From positions 1 through 64,000 of the forward strand of contig NZ_JAVHJU010000034.1 of assembly GCF_031082405.1 (NCBI RefSeq): a DNA stretch of 64,000 nt, in the 5' to 3' direction. Numbering within the stretch: position 1 is the first letter of the stretch; every line of letters begins with the position of its first letter. The notes below the pieces were generated by a model. That model was not told the origin of the DNA. It ran no database searches and saw only the letters and a program-made list of their open reading frames with translations. A program made the translations under genes and the position numbers. Source of the stretch: Amycolatopsis sp. A133. Lineage in GTDB: Bacteria > Actinomycetota > Actinomycetes > Mycobacteriales > Pseudonocardiaceae. Below are positions 25,479-34,944 of this stretch, in pieces.

Positions 25479-26426
25479 TCACATGTTCGACTGCGGTCCT
25501 CCGTCGGCGTGTTCGCTCCTGATCGCGTCGACCTGGTCGCGGATGGCGGTGTCGAGGTCGGTGGCGGTCAGGCCGAAGGTGTCCGCCGTCTCGATCGCGT
25601 CCAGGTGGAATGGCGCGTACCACTGGTAGTCCATTTCGGCCATCTCCCGGGCGATGGGCACGACCAGCCCGGCCGTGCGCATCGCGACGCGCGGCAGCTG
25701 GATCAGCTTGACCGGCGGCCGGCCCGCGGCGATGGCGTAGCGTCGGGCGAGGTCGCGGATGGTGACGGCCGGCGGCGACGGCACGTGCCAGGCCCGGCCC
25801 CAGGCGCGTTCGTCCTGGGCCAGCGTGATCAAGGCCTGGGCCATGTCGCCGTTGAAGGTGAAGGTGTGCGGCATGTCGAGGTGCCCGGTGATCCACGCGG
25901 CGCGGCCCTTGTTCAGGGCGGGCTCGATGAGCAGGGAGTAGATGCCGTTGGCGTCCTTGCCGATGTAGTCGGAGCCGCGGACCTCGACGGTGCGGATGCC
26001 CGCGGCGAGGGCCTGTTCCCACATCCGTTTGCGCAGGCGGCCCTTGCGCCCGGTGGCGGCCATGGGGGTGCGTTCGTTCATCCGGCCGCCGGGTTGCCGG
26101 CCGTAGGCGTAGAGGCTGCCGGTGAGCGCCAAGACCGCGTCGTTCGCCTTGGCGGCGGTGATGGCCGCCGTCTGCAGGGGCGGCAACAAGCGTTCCCACA
26201 TCGTGTACGAAGGCGGGTTCGCGCAGTGGTAGATCACTCTCGCGCCGCGGGACAGCTCGGTCACGCGTGCCGGGTCGGAGGCGTCCGCGGCGACCCGCTC
26301 GATCAGCGGGTGCTCGGGGCCGGAGCCGCTGCGCGTGACGATCCGGACGCTTTCGCCGCGCTCGACAAGCAGGCGCGCGACATTCGTGCCGATGGAACCG
26401 GCGCCGATGACAACATGCTCGGCCAT
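25479..26426 (-). CDS. NAD(P)-dependent epimerase/reductase of the extended SDR type
   Basis: 315 residues. N-terminal dinucleotide fold starts with HVVIGAGSIGTNVARLL, a GxGxxG signature of NADP-binding atypical SDRs, and continues with NPPSYTMWERLLPPLQTAAI and LTGSLYAYG, where S/Y may be the active-site pair. The C-terminal half resembles NmrA/NAD-epimerase proteins. Start ATG at 26426 with GGAGAAACC upstream. Divergent from a TetR gene, with two identical operator-like sites in the 150 bases between, so expression is expected to rise when an effector of the TetR protein, probably a toxic small molecule, is present. Substrate unknown. Confidence 0.88.
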   Translation of the reverse strand: MAEHVVIGAGSIGTNVARLLVERGESVRIVTRSGSGPEHPLIERVAADASDPARVTELSRGARVIYHCANPPSYTMWERLLPPLQTAAITAAKANDAVLALTGSLYAYGRQPGGRMNERTPMAATGRKGRLRKRMWEQALAAGIRTVEVRGSDYIGKDANGIYSLLIEPALNKGRAAWITGHLDMPHTFTFNGDMAQALITLAQDERAWGRAWHVPSPPAVTIRDLARRYAIAAGRPPVKLIQLPRVAMRTAGLVVPIAREMAEMDYQWYAPFHLDAIETADTFGLTATDLDTAIRDQVDAIRSEHADGGPQSNM

Positions 26427-26470
26427 GGAAGGGTTTCTCCTTGATGAGCGTCTTGGGGTGCGCTGCCGCT

Positions 26471-26501
26471 CTAACGTCGTTAGTTTTTCTAACGTCGTTA
26501 A
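26471..26501. promoter_or_regulatory. Tandem TetR-type operators
   Basis: Two copies of the same site: CTAACGTCGTTAG (26471-26483) and CTAACGTCGTTAA (26489-26501). Each is a 6-1-6 inverted repeat around a central T (the second with one end mismatch), and their centres are 18 bases apart, under two helical turns. They lie between the divergent reductase and TetR genes, 45-75 bases from the reductase start and 77-107 bases from the TetR start. Confidence 0.75.
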
Positions 26502-26577
26502 CTTAGCCACGTCGGGACGTCACCGTCAAGAGCGGCGGCTAGTGTCCGCGGAGACCATCGAAGCGAAGTGACGGAAC

Positions 26578-27180
26578 ATGGCAACCAGCACGAGACGGGC
26601 CCGGGAACGGGCGAGCACCCGCGAACGGATCATCGAGGCCGCGCTGCACGTCCTCGAGACGGAGGGTGTCGCGGCACTGACGATCCGGCGCATCGCGACC
26701 GACATCGAATACTCCGCCCCCGTCGTCTACCAGCACTTCGCCAACAAGGAGGCGCTCGTGCTGGAGCTGGTCGCGCACGGCCACCGCCTGATGCTGGCCG
26801 AGTTCCGGCAGGCCGCCGAGGAGCCCGTCATCGACCGGCGCATGATGCGCATCGCGTCCGAGTACGTCCGGTTCGCCGGCGAGCACCCCCACCTCTACGA
26901 GGTCATGAACGGCACCGCAGTCGACGCGGACGAGCGCCGACGCGCCGCGGAACCGGCCATCGCCGTCCTGAAGGAGCTACTGGCCACCTGGTCGGACGCA
27001 CACGACGTGGTCTTGGCCGACCTCGACGAGGCCTGCGAGATCATCTGGGGCACGCTCTATGGCACAGCCTCGCTCGGCTACCTCGGCACCGTCGGCAACG
27101 AGCGCGCCCGGCGACTCGCCGAGCAGGCGCTCCGCGCGATCCTCCTCGGCTGGCGAACCGAGGAACCGGGGAACGGCTAG
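26578..27180 (+). CDS. TetR-family transcriptional regulator
   Basis: 200 residues. The N-terminal HTH reads ERIIEAALHVLETEGVAALTIRRIATDI, then EYSAPVVYQHFANKEALVLELV (residues 16-66), with the typical YxHFxxKEAL end. The C-terminal ligand domain (70-195) resembles the TetR_C_13-like group seen with WHG proteins (YVRFAGEHPHLYEVM). ATG at 26578 follows AAGTGACGGAAC. It probably represses itself and the divergent reductase through the paired sites at 26471-26501. Confidence 0.92.
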   Translation: MATSTRRARERASTRERIIEAALHVLETEGVAALTIRRIATDIEYSAPVVYQHFANKEALVLELVAHGHRLMLAEFRQAAEEPVIDRRMMRIASEYVRFAGEHPHLYEVMNGTAVDADERRRAAEPAIAVLKELLATWSDAHDVVLADLDEACEIIWGTLYGTASLGYLGTVGNERARRLAEQALRAILLGWRTEEPGNG

Positions 27181-27256
27181 CGCGGCAGACACCTCGTCGC
27201 GCGCAGCTCCGCCACGGCATTGGCTCGCATGCCGACGTATCGGAAGGTCGCTCTCC

Positions 27257-29347
27257 TCATATCAGCCGCTCAAGCTGCGCCCGAAGGGCGGGGTCCTCTG
27301 TGTGGCCGAGTTGCTCGAGGATCACCAAGGCTTGACGCAGTGCTGCTTGCTCTGCTTCGCGGTTGCCGGTGCGGCGATGGACAGCGGCGACGTGGCGCAG
27401 TGTGGTCGCCTGCGTGTAATAGTTGCGGTGCTTTTCCCGGATGTGCAGGGCGTCGAGGTAGCAGGCCAGTGCCCGTTCGGGGTCGTCGGCGCCCAGGTAC
27501 GCGCTGCCCAGGCATCCCAGCGTATGAGCTAGGCCGTCCGGGTCCGTGCGGAGGCTGCGGAACAGGGCCAGGGCTTGCCGGCTGTAGGGCAGCGCCTCGG
27601 CGTGGCGTCCGGCTTCGATCAGGCACCAACCGATGTTGTTCAGGGCTTTGGCTTCCCAGACTTTGGCGCCGCCCGCGCGAGCGAGCGTAAGCGCACGTGT
27701 CGTGTGGTCGAGCGCGCGCGAGGTGTCGCCGGCACAAACGTCGAGGTAGCCCAGCGCGTAGTTCGTGTGTGCCTGGCCGGTGATGTCGTCTTCGAAGAGC
27801 TCAAGTGCGCGGCTGAGATGGTCCCGGGCTTCGTCGAGTTGGTTCCGGCGGCTGAGCGCGCGGGCAAGCAGCCGATGGGCGTTCGCCTGACTGTTGGTGT
27901 CGGCGACTTGTTGTGCCGCGGCCAGGCCGGCGCGCTGGGTGCTGACGAAGTCGCGCCAATGCCCGTGTCGGTCGAGGTGGGTGACGAGTGAGCGAGCCAA
28001 TCGCCAGGTGTGTCCGCTGGGCCATGCCGGATCTTCGACAATGGTGACGAGAGTGGCGTGTTCGGCGGCGAACCATGCGGCGGCTTGCTCGGCATCGGGA
28101 ATGGTTTCGGGGCGTGTTCCGGGCTGTGGTGGCTCGAGCGTGAACGGCTCCCACGGGGAGCCCAGCTGACCGTCGGCGGCGACGCAGGTGTGCAGGTAAT
28201 GGTCGAGCATTCGGAGCATCGCCGCGTCTCGGTCTGCTTTCGGGTGTTCGTGGGCATGGTGCCGTGCGTACAGCCGGGTCAGATCGTGAAAGCCATACCG
28301 GCCGTCGGGACGATTCTCGAGCAGGTGGACGTGGGTCAGCTCGTCGAGCATCCGGTCCGCCTTTTCCGCTGCGATCGAGGTTGCGGCCGCCGCGCTGAAG
28401 TCGGGGCCTGGATGCAGGCTCAGCAGCCGGAACAGCGCCGCGGCGGCGGGGCTGAGCGCCTGGTAGGACCAAGAGAACACGGTGCTGATGTTTACGTCGG
28501 TCTCGCCGGAGTCGATGGTGTCGAGCCGGGCGTCGCGTAGTCGTTGGGCGAGCGTGTGCAGCGGCAAGTCCGGCCGGTCGGCGAGCCGGGCTCCCAAGAT
28601 GGTCAGGGCGAGGGGCATCCGTGCGCACAGCTCGACCAGTCCTTCTGCTGCGCCGGGTTCCGCGATCACTCGATCGGTTCCGGCGAGGGCTCCCAGCAGT
28701 GTTGCGCACTCGTCGATTTGCAAGCTGTCCATCTTGATCGGGCGTGCGCCGGCTTGCGCCACGAGGCCGATCAGCCGCTGTCTGCTGGTGATGATGACAT
28801 AGCAGGCCCCGCTGCCTGGAAGAAGATGTCGCACCTGGTCGCTGTCTCGGGCGTTGTCGAGGACGATCAGCATCCGGCGTCCGGCCAGCATGCTGCGGTA
28901 CAGAGCAGCCTGGGCGTCCAGGTCGAGAAAGGGCGTGTCGTGCGGCGCGCCCAGGGCGTGCAGAAAGCCCCACAGCGCCTCTCCGGGCTGCATCGCCGCG
29001 GTGGGTGAGAAGCCGCGTAGGTTGACATAGAGTTGGCCGTCAGGGAACCGGTCGGTGTTCTGCCGGGCCCAGTAGATCGTCAGGGCCGACTTGCCAATCC
29101 CTGCCATGCCCTCGACCGTCGAAATCGCCACCGGCTCCGGACTCGCCACGGCCTGGTCGAAGTACTCGGTCAGGGCGGCCAGTTGCTTCTGGCGGCCGAC
29201 AAAATGCCGCACAGTGCCGGGCAGTTGGCGAGGCACGGTTCGGGGCGACGCGGTGTGCAGGTGGACGTCGCCATGGACTTCAGCGGTCTGCAGGACGTGG
29301 CCGGTGGTCGTCCCTGTGACGATGTTGCGCGACTCGTCTCGGCTCAC
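27257..29347 (-). CDS. NB-ARC/TPR STAND-type NTPase
   Basis: 696 residues from a GTG at 29347; a TTG three codons earlier is also possible and neither has a clear ribosome site. N-terminal 35 residues carry the VLQTAEVHGDVHLH motif found ahead of many actinobacterial NB-ARC proteins. The NTPase part (about 55-340) has the P-loop GMAGIGKSALT (80-90), Walker B LIVLDNA, sensor-like VIITSRQRL and CARMPLALTILG in the GLPLA position. The C-terminal half has a winged-helix-like segment and then TPR repeats (ANAHRLLARALSRRNQLDEA, TNYALGYLDVCAGDTSRALD, HTLGCLGSAYLGADDPERAL). No SARP or other DNA-binding domain. Such STAND proteins signal or defend after oligomerisation. Base use is less extreme than in neighbours, hinting at transfer. 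Confidence 0.88.
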   Translation of the reverse strand: MSRDESRNIVTGTTTGHVLQTAEVHGDVHLHTASPRTVPRQLPGTVRHFVGRQKQLAALTEYFDQAVASPEPVAISTVEGMAGIGKSALTIYWARQNTDRFPDGQLYVNLRGFSPTAAMQPGEALWGFLHALGAPHDTPFLDLDAQAALYRSMLAGRRMLIVLDNARDSDQVRHLLPGSGACYVIITSRQRLIGLVAQAGARPIKMDSLQIDECATLLGALAGTDRVIAEPGAAEGLVELCARMPLALTILGARLADRPDLPLHTLAQRLRDARLDTIDSGETDVNISTVFSWSYQALSPAAAALFRLLSLHPGPDFSAAAATSIAAEKADRMLDELTHVHLLENRPDGRYGFHDLTRLYARHHAHEHPKADRDAAMLRMLDHYLHTCVAADGQLGSPWEPFTLEPPQPGTRPETIPDAEQAAAWFAAEHATLVTIVEDPAWPSGHTWRLARSLVTHLDRHGHWRDFVSTQRAGLAAAQQVADTNSQANAHRLLARALSRRNQLDEARDHLSRALELFEDDITGQAHTNYALGYLDVCAGDTSRALDHTTRALTLARAGGAKVWEAKALNNIGWCLIEAGRHAEALPYSRQALALFRSLRTDPDGLAHTLGCLGSAYLGADDPERALACYLDALHIREKHRNYYTQATTLRHVAAVHRRTGNREAEQAALRQALVILEQLGHTEDPALRAQLERLI

Positions 29348-29643
29348 AGCCGGCAACGGTAGCCCAAGAGTGCATCGCGGCGCTGCTCGGCTTTCCGCAT
29401 CGCCTTATTGCCAGAGTTGACGAAAGGACGCTCGCAACCGGAGGAATCACTGGCGACGTGTTCGCGGATGGACTTACGCACCGATGATCACCGCATGGGG
29501 CCGCAAGCCGGCCCGACTCGTCGGCATGAGCGCGCGATCGCGGCGGCGCGGCCGGCGACGAGTGCGGGTTCCACCGGGGAACGCCTGCGCGGACATGCCT
29601 TGATCACGACGACGCCTTGCCGAACCGGTCTTCTCGTGGTGGA

Positions 29644-30381
29644 TCACTGTGGGTTCGTGGCAGTGGCCACGAAGTTTTGGGCGACCTCGTGCAGCTTCAC
29701 GTTCTGCTCTTGTGACGCCTTGACGAGCAGCTTGAACGCATCGTCGGGCGAGATGCAGTGCAGAGCCATGAGGATGCCCTTCGCCTGATCGATCACCGCA
29801 CGGGAAGTCAGAGCGGCGCGTAGCTGGCCCATGGTCTCGCGGGCGGCCTGGTGCCGGCGGGTGCTGCGCAGCGCGGCTTCGGCGGCGGCGGTGTACAGGT
29901 CCAGCAGTGCTGCGTCGAGCGCGCCGAAGCTGTTGCCTCCGGTGTCGTACAGATTGAGCGAACCGCGGTACTGGTGGTCGACGAACAGCGGGGCGGACAG
30001 GTAGGCGACGACCGCGTACTCGTTCGCGGCCGCGGCGAACTCGGGCCACCGTTGCGCCGCATCGGTCACCTTGACTCGCTGCAGTTCGCCGGTCTGGGCG
30101 GCTTCCAGGCAGGGCCCTCGCCCGGCGTCGTACTGTGCCTGATCAACGCGGTGCGCGCTGTCACCGGTCGCTGTCGCGGTGTAGGGGGCACCGTCGCGCA
30201 GCAGCGTGACGCTGGCGATCTCCGCGTCCGGCACGGCGTGGATGACCTGCCGGCACACCCGCTGCAGGACCACCGGCAGGTCCTCTTCCTCCGCGAAGGT
30301 GCCGGCCAGCCGATCCAATGCGGCAGTGACCTCGTCCACTCTTCGCGCGGCGTCCCGCTCGTAGAGCAGGTCTTCGTCCAT
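29644..30381 (-). CDS. GAF-ANTAR domain protein (RNA-binding antiterminator type)
   Basis: 245 residues. GAF sensor domain about 20-170 (LPVVLQRVCRQVIHAVPDAE, YDAGRGPCLEAAQTGE, YLSAPLFVDHQYRGSLNLY) and ANTAR RNA-binding domain about 180-238 (LRAALTSRAVIDQAKGILMA, SPDDAFKLLVKASQEQN). ANTAR proteins bind paired RNA hairpins and prevent termination; actinobacteria have many GAF-ANTAR versions. GAGGAG seven bases before the ATG. Stands alone between the STAND gene and a decayed ATPase gene. The signal sensed by the GAF is unknown. Confidence 0.93.
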   Translation of the reverse strand: MDEDLLYERDAARRVDEVTAALDRLAGTFAEEEDLPVVLQRVCRQVIHAVPDAEIASVTLLRDGAPYTATATGDSAHRVDQAQYDAGRGPCLEAAQTGELQRVKVTDAAQRWPEFAAAANEYAVVAYLSAPLFVDHQYRGSLNLYDTGGNSFGALDAALLDLYTAAAEAALRSTRRHQAARETMGQLRAALTSRAVIDQAKGILMALHCISPDDAFKLLVKASQEQNVKLHEVAQNFVATATNPQ

Positions 30382-30734
30382 GTGGTGCTCCTCGGGGTGG
30401 TCTGCGCAGCGTGTCGGGTGATCGAGCGTTCACTTAGGGTGCAGGCCAGGTGGTGGCCTGGTTGCTGGAAGACAACAGTAGGCGTCGCCGGGCGGCCGGG
30501 CAGGTTAGGAGCGAACTGGTGCCGTGAGCAGGCCGGTCCGTCGGTTGCTCGGCCCGCATCGCGGGATGAACCGAGCCCTGGCCGGGCAACGTGCCGACCA
30601 TGCCGGACGTGGTCGCTGCTCGGTGCGCCGAACGAGCGGGCGTGGCTCGAATGCGCGCTCATCGGCATGTGCGCGCGTTCGACCAGAACCGGCGGTGCAC
30701 AACTGTATGGCGCAATGATCCGCCGGGCACCAGA
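30382..30734. other. Intergenic stretch without a supported gene
   Basis: 353 bases between the GAF-ANTAR start and the end of the decayed ATPase gene. It must hold the GAF-ANTAR promoter. The only notable element is a 14-base match (30657-30670) to the direct repeats at 40694 and 41047. Short open frames here have no ribosome sites or protein-like composition. Confidence 0.5.
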
Positions 30735-33700
30735 TCACAAGGTCCAGTGGAGTGATGCGGTGGGATCGGGTGTGTACGAGCAGTAAGTACCCGTGTTGAC
30801 GGCCTGGCGCAGATGCCCGGCCAGCACGGGGTCGTGTGCGGCGATGGTGGCGATGACGGACTTGATGGCCTTCGTCACCGCGGTTCGTGCGCGTTCGGCG
30901 TCCGAGCCGGGTTGGCGGTCGCAGCCGCCGAGGCCGACCGCGGCGGTCAGCTGATCGGTGAGTGCTTCGAGTTCCTGGCGAACCGTCTCAGTCCGGCCTT
31001 GGTCGCCGAAGGCCTCGGCTTCCTGCAAGTCCTCGGTCAGCTCGGCCAGTCTGCGGCGGTACGCGGTCTTCGCTGCTTCGTCGAGTACCGGGCCGAGGCC
31101 GGTCTGCGGCCGGCGTTGACGAGCTGCAGGAGCTGGCCAGGTCCAGGACGTGGAACTCGCGTCCCGGCTCCGCGAGCAGCTGGGCCAGGTACCGGATGCC
31201 GACCCGATCCCGGAGCCGGACCGGGTCCGTCGAGTGCTGGATCGTCCAGTAGTCGCCTTCTCGGTGCAGTGTCGCCGATGGAGTCCTTGGCGGCGTGACA
31301 GCTGGTCGGATCAACGGCCGGATGTCCAGGGTGCGCATGACGGTGTCGGCCTGGCAGCGGAGTTCCCCGGCGCGTTGCCGGTCCTGGCCCAGGCCGCGGG
31401 TCTCGAGGCACTCGGCGGGTTTGCTGCGTGCCTGGGCCGCGAATACAGGTGCGCCGATGCGTTCGTCGATGGCGACGGCGGCCTCGAGATGCCGGACGGC
31501 GTCGTCCGTGCGCCCGAGCGTGACGGCGAGGAGCCAGAGGAAGTACGCGACCGGGCCGCTGCAGCCCACGCCGAGCTGGTTGACCCGCAGCAGGTACGGC
31601 GCGTGCGGCAGCAGCAGGTCGTAGAGGATCTCCGCCCGGCGCCCGGTCGTCGAGACCATGACAGACGAACGCGAGACCGGCCACATTGATCAACCGGTGA
31701 AGTCGCGAGGCACCTGAGAGAACCGGTCGGCTGCTTGCCGTTCGAGCTCGACGGCTGCCTCGTCCATCCTGCCCGTCTGCACCAGAATGGTCGCCAGGCC
31801 GGTGCGCAGGGCCGGAACGTGGGGCGTCTCGTCGATCAGCCGCCGGACGAGGGATGCGACTTCCTCACCACGACCCTGCCAGAACTTCTCGAAGAACCGG
31901 GAAGCCTGGTACCAGATGTCGAGGCCCGGGTGAATGATCCGCCGGCCCATCGCCCGACCTTTTTCGGCCAGTCGTTCGGCCTCGGCCAGGCGTCCGGCGA
32001 TGTTTGCCGCGGTGGCGCGCAGCAGTGGCACGAGCCACCGCAGTTCCGTCATCCGGTGTTCCCGGATGACCTGGTCGAAGACGTCGATCTCCGCCGAGCA
32101 GTCGACGACCTCGCCGAGTTCGAGCAGGTTCGCCATGCGCAGGATGTGGCCGCAGGCCAGCAGGGTGGAGTCGTGGATTTCCTCGGCCAGATGAATTATC
32201 TTCGTGGCGATGCCGAGGCGTTCCGGCGTCGGCGCGAAGCCCCAGATGGCCACGTGCCGGTCCAGCAACACCCACCCGAGCACCTCGGGGTCGCCGGTGC
32301 GCTGGGCTATGGCCACGGCTTCGTCGGCGAGCCGCGTCCGGCGTTCCAAATCGGAGGTGAGCACCAGGGCCTTGGCCGTCGTGCGAGCACTCGGGCCCGC
32401 AGCTTTGTTTTGCTTTCGGGCAGTGCCTTCAGCGCGACTTGCAGCAGGTCGACTTCCAGGTCGTCGAGGATGTTGAAGGTGTCGACAGTGCCCGCGGTCA
32501 GTGCGGCGTGCGCGAGCCGGTCGGGGGGCGCCGGCCCGCTGGGCGAGGAGTGCGGCAGCCTTGATCGTGTCGCGGGCGGCCGTTGCGTTTCCGGCGGCGA
32601 GTTCGGCGTCGGCGAGGAGGAGCAGCACATCGCATCGGCGGACCGCGGAGCCAGGCGCGCTGCTCTCCAAAATCATGACGGCTCTCGAGAAGTGGCCAGC
32701 CGCCTCTTCGTACGCGAGGGTGTGCATGGCGGTGTGGCCGGCCTCGACTGTGTAGTGCACGGTCTGCACGGGATCGGTGCCTGCTTCCCACAGGTGGTGG
32801 GCCAGCTCGGCGAGCCGTGGTGTCAGGTCGTGCTGGTGCCGTAGCACGATCGCCTCGGCCGCGCGGGCGTGCAGCTCGGCCCGCCGGGTTGGGGCGAGCC
32901 TCGAGCAGAGGATTTGCCGGACCAGGGCGTGCACAAACTGCAGCCGGGCCGGCGTACCGGAGACGGTGGTCAGCAGCCGGGTCCGGACGGCCTCGGCCGC
33001 CTGCTCCGACGGGCTGGCCAAGGACGACGCTGAGCACGTCCAAGTCGAATTCCTGGCCCAGCACGGCGGCGGCTTCCAGCAGGCCGACGCAGGATGCGGA
33101 CAGGCGGTCGACGCGCCGCCGAACCACCGCGGCCACTCCGCCCGGCACGGTGAAGTCCGCCGGCGCCAGGTCGGGGAAGTCAGGCATTTTTCTCCGGGCA
33201 GGAGCGTGGCGATCTCCCGGATGAAGAACGGATTGCCGTCGGTCGCGGCTCGCAACGTCTCGGCGGCGTGATCGGAAAGCTCGACGCCGCTGGTTTCCGC
33301 GACTAACCGGGCGACGTCGTGCCGGGGTAGCCCGCGCAGCGGGAGATGACGGCACCAGGTCAGCTCACCCAGCACTTCGGCGAGTGGATGGTCTGCCCCA
33401 TCTCGACATCGCGGTAGGTGCCCAAGACGAGCATGGGAAGTGTGCCCAGGTTCCGCGCGAGGAACCGCAACAGCCGAAGTGAGGGCGCGTCGCTCCAATG
33501 CAAATCGTCGAGAACGGCCACCAGCGGCCGGGAGCGGCAGGCCGTCCGCAACAACCCGGTGATCGTGTCGAACAGGCGGAACCGCTCCTGCCCGACTTCG
33601 ACCAGCGGGGCGGGAACCCGCCGCACGGCGCTTTTCCCGGGGAGCGTGCCGCCCGGTTCTGCGGTGGCCGAGCCCACGTCGCCGGGCAGGTCCCCGCGCT

Positions 33701-33980
33701 CGCCGCCGGGTGCCACGACTCGCAGGATCTGCAGCCAGGGCCAGAAGCCGGGCGCTCCCTCTCCTTCCCAGCAACTGCCCCAGGCGACGGTCACTTCTCG
33801 AGATCGCACGTAACCGCAGATCTCCTCCGCCAGCCGGGTCTTGCCAACTCCGGGCTCGCCGGACAGCAGCGTCAGCCCACCCCGGCCCGCCACCGCGTCG
33901 TCCACGGCCAGACGAAGGGTGTGCAGAACCTGCTTTCTGCCGACGAGAACATGCCGGTTCCCCGCCTCCATCCCGTCCAT
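30735..33980 (-). pseudogene. Decayed paralogue of the large AAA ATPase
   Basis: Reading the minus strand, fragments in all three frames align in order with the intact 1086-residue protein encoded at 37212-40472: P-loop LLSGEPGVGKTRLAEE, VLDDLHWSDAPSLRLLRFLA, ATDGNPFFIREIATLL, LAELAHHLWEAGTDPVQTVH, VGWVLLDRHVAIWGFA-like segment, EILYDLLLPHAPYLLRVN, SDAERARTAVTKAIKSVIA. The frame must change about eight times (near 33395, 33185, 33010, 32520, 32390, 31693, 31640 and 31120), and a TGA interrupts the main frame at 31690-31692. Start is probably the ATG at 33980. So many indels in one gene, beside clean neighbours, mean true decay rather than read errors. Confidence 0.85.
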
Positions 33981-34161
33981 CGTCTCACCGGACGGCCCAG
34001 AGCCCAATCGGGCGGACGGGTGTAGGCCGTGGTTTCGTCAGGCGGTGATGGTCGCCGGTCCGAGCCACCTGTTGCACGACCTCGTCCCTCGCCGGACGCA
34101 TTACCGGCGAGGGACGGATCGCGCGCAGCCGCCGAACGCCCGAGCCGGGAACGTCCCGCGG

Positions 34162-34944
34162 TCAGCCGGGCCCCTCCGGGCAGACGTACTGGTACTCGGT
34201 CCATTGGTCGGCGGGAAGGACGCCGTCATCGGTGGCGATCACGTGGACGCCCACCTTCCCCTGGATGACTTTCCCTGGCCTTCCCCGGCGGTCCCAGGTG
34301 TGCATGACCACCTGCGTGTCCGGCCCGGAGAAGGCGAGCGTGGACTGTCCCACCTGTTTGCCGGCCTCGTCATCCAGTTCGTCGGCCTCGTCATCCAGCC
34401 ACCCGTAGGTCAACGTGCCCGGCCCGTTCGCGATGACTTCCCGGAAAAAGGTGAACCGGACGCCTTTGGCGCAGTCCGCGCCGTTGTCCGTGTGCCATTC
34501 CCCGCCGAGCGTCACGAGCGGTGTCGCTGGCTTCACGGACATGCCGGCGCCGATTTCCGGTTTGTTCGAGGTCGTGGCCCTGCTGCCTGCCGACACCGAC
34601 GGAAGTACCACGGTCGGCACTGGTCGCCGAGTGGTCGGCGTCGCCCTCGGTGACGCAGGTGCCGTTGCGAAGGACGTCGTCGAGGCCGTTGTCGAGGCCG
34701 TTGTCGACGCCGCCGCCGAAGTCGAGGTCGGCGCCGCAGCCGAGGCAGTCGGGTGGTTAGGCTTCGGTGCCGCCGAAGAACCGCCGGTCAACAACCACGC
34801 CGCCCCGAGCACGGTCACGCCGAGGAGACCCGCGCTCGTGACAGCAAAGCCTCCGCTCGGTGTCCACTCCGCCCGCAACCAGTCCGCCCGCAGCCTCGGC
34901 CGGCGGCGCTTCTTCCGCTCGTCCTCCCGCTCGGTCGTGTTCAC
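34162..34944 (-). CDS. Membrane-anchored protein with Ser/Thr/Ala-rich stalk
   Basis: 260 residues. A strongly basic cytoplasmic start (EDERKKRRRPRLRADWLR) is followed by one membrane helix (GGFAVTSAGLLGVTVLGAAWLL, about 32-53), then a flexible stalk rich in A, S, T and P (55-115), and an extracytoplasmic C-terminal domain of about 130 residues (TLGGEWHTDNGADCAKGVRF, VVMHTWDRRGRPGKVIQGKVG) with two cysteines and beta-strand pattern, unrecognised. GTG start at 34944 overlaps the stop of the protease-lectin gene (GTGA at 34941-34944), so the two are co-translated. The layout suggests a surface-anchored partner, receptor or inhibitor of that protein. Confidence 0.8.
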   Translation of the reverse strand: MNTTEREDERKKRRRPRLRADWLRAEWTPSGGFAVTSAGLLGVTVLGAAWLLTGGSSAAPKPNHPTASAAAPTSTSAAASTTASTTASTTSFATAPASPRATPTTRRPVPTVVLPSVSAGSRATTSNKPEIGAGMSVKPATPLVTLGGEWHTDNGADCAKGVRFTFFREVIANGPGTLTYGWLDDEADELDDEAGKQVGQSTLAFSGPDTQVVMHTWDRRGRPGKVIQGKVGVHVIATDDGVLPADQWTEYQYVCPEGPG

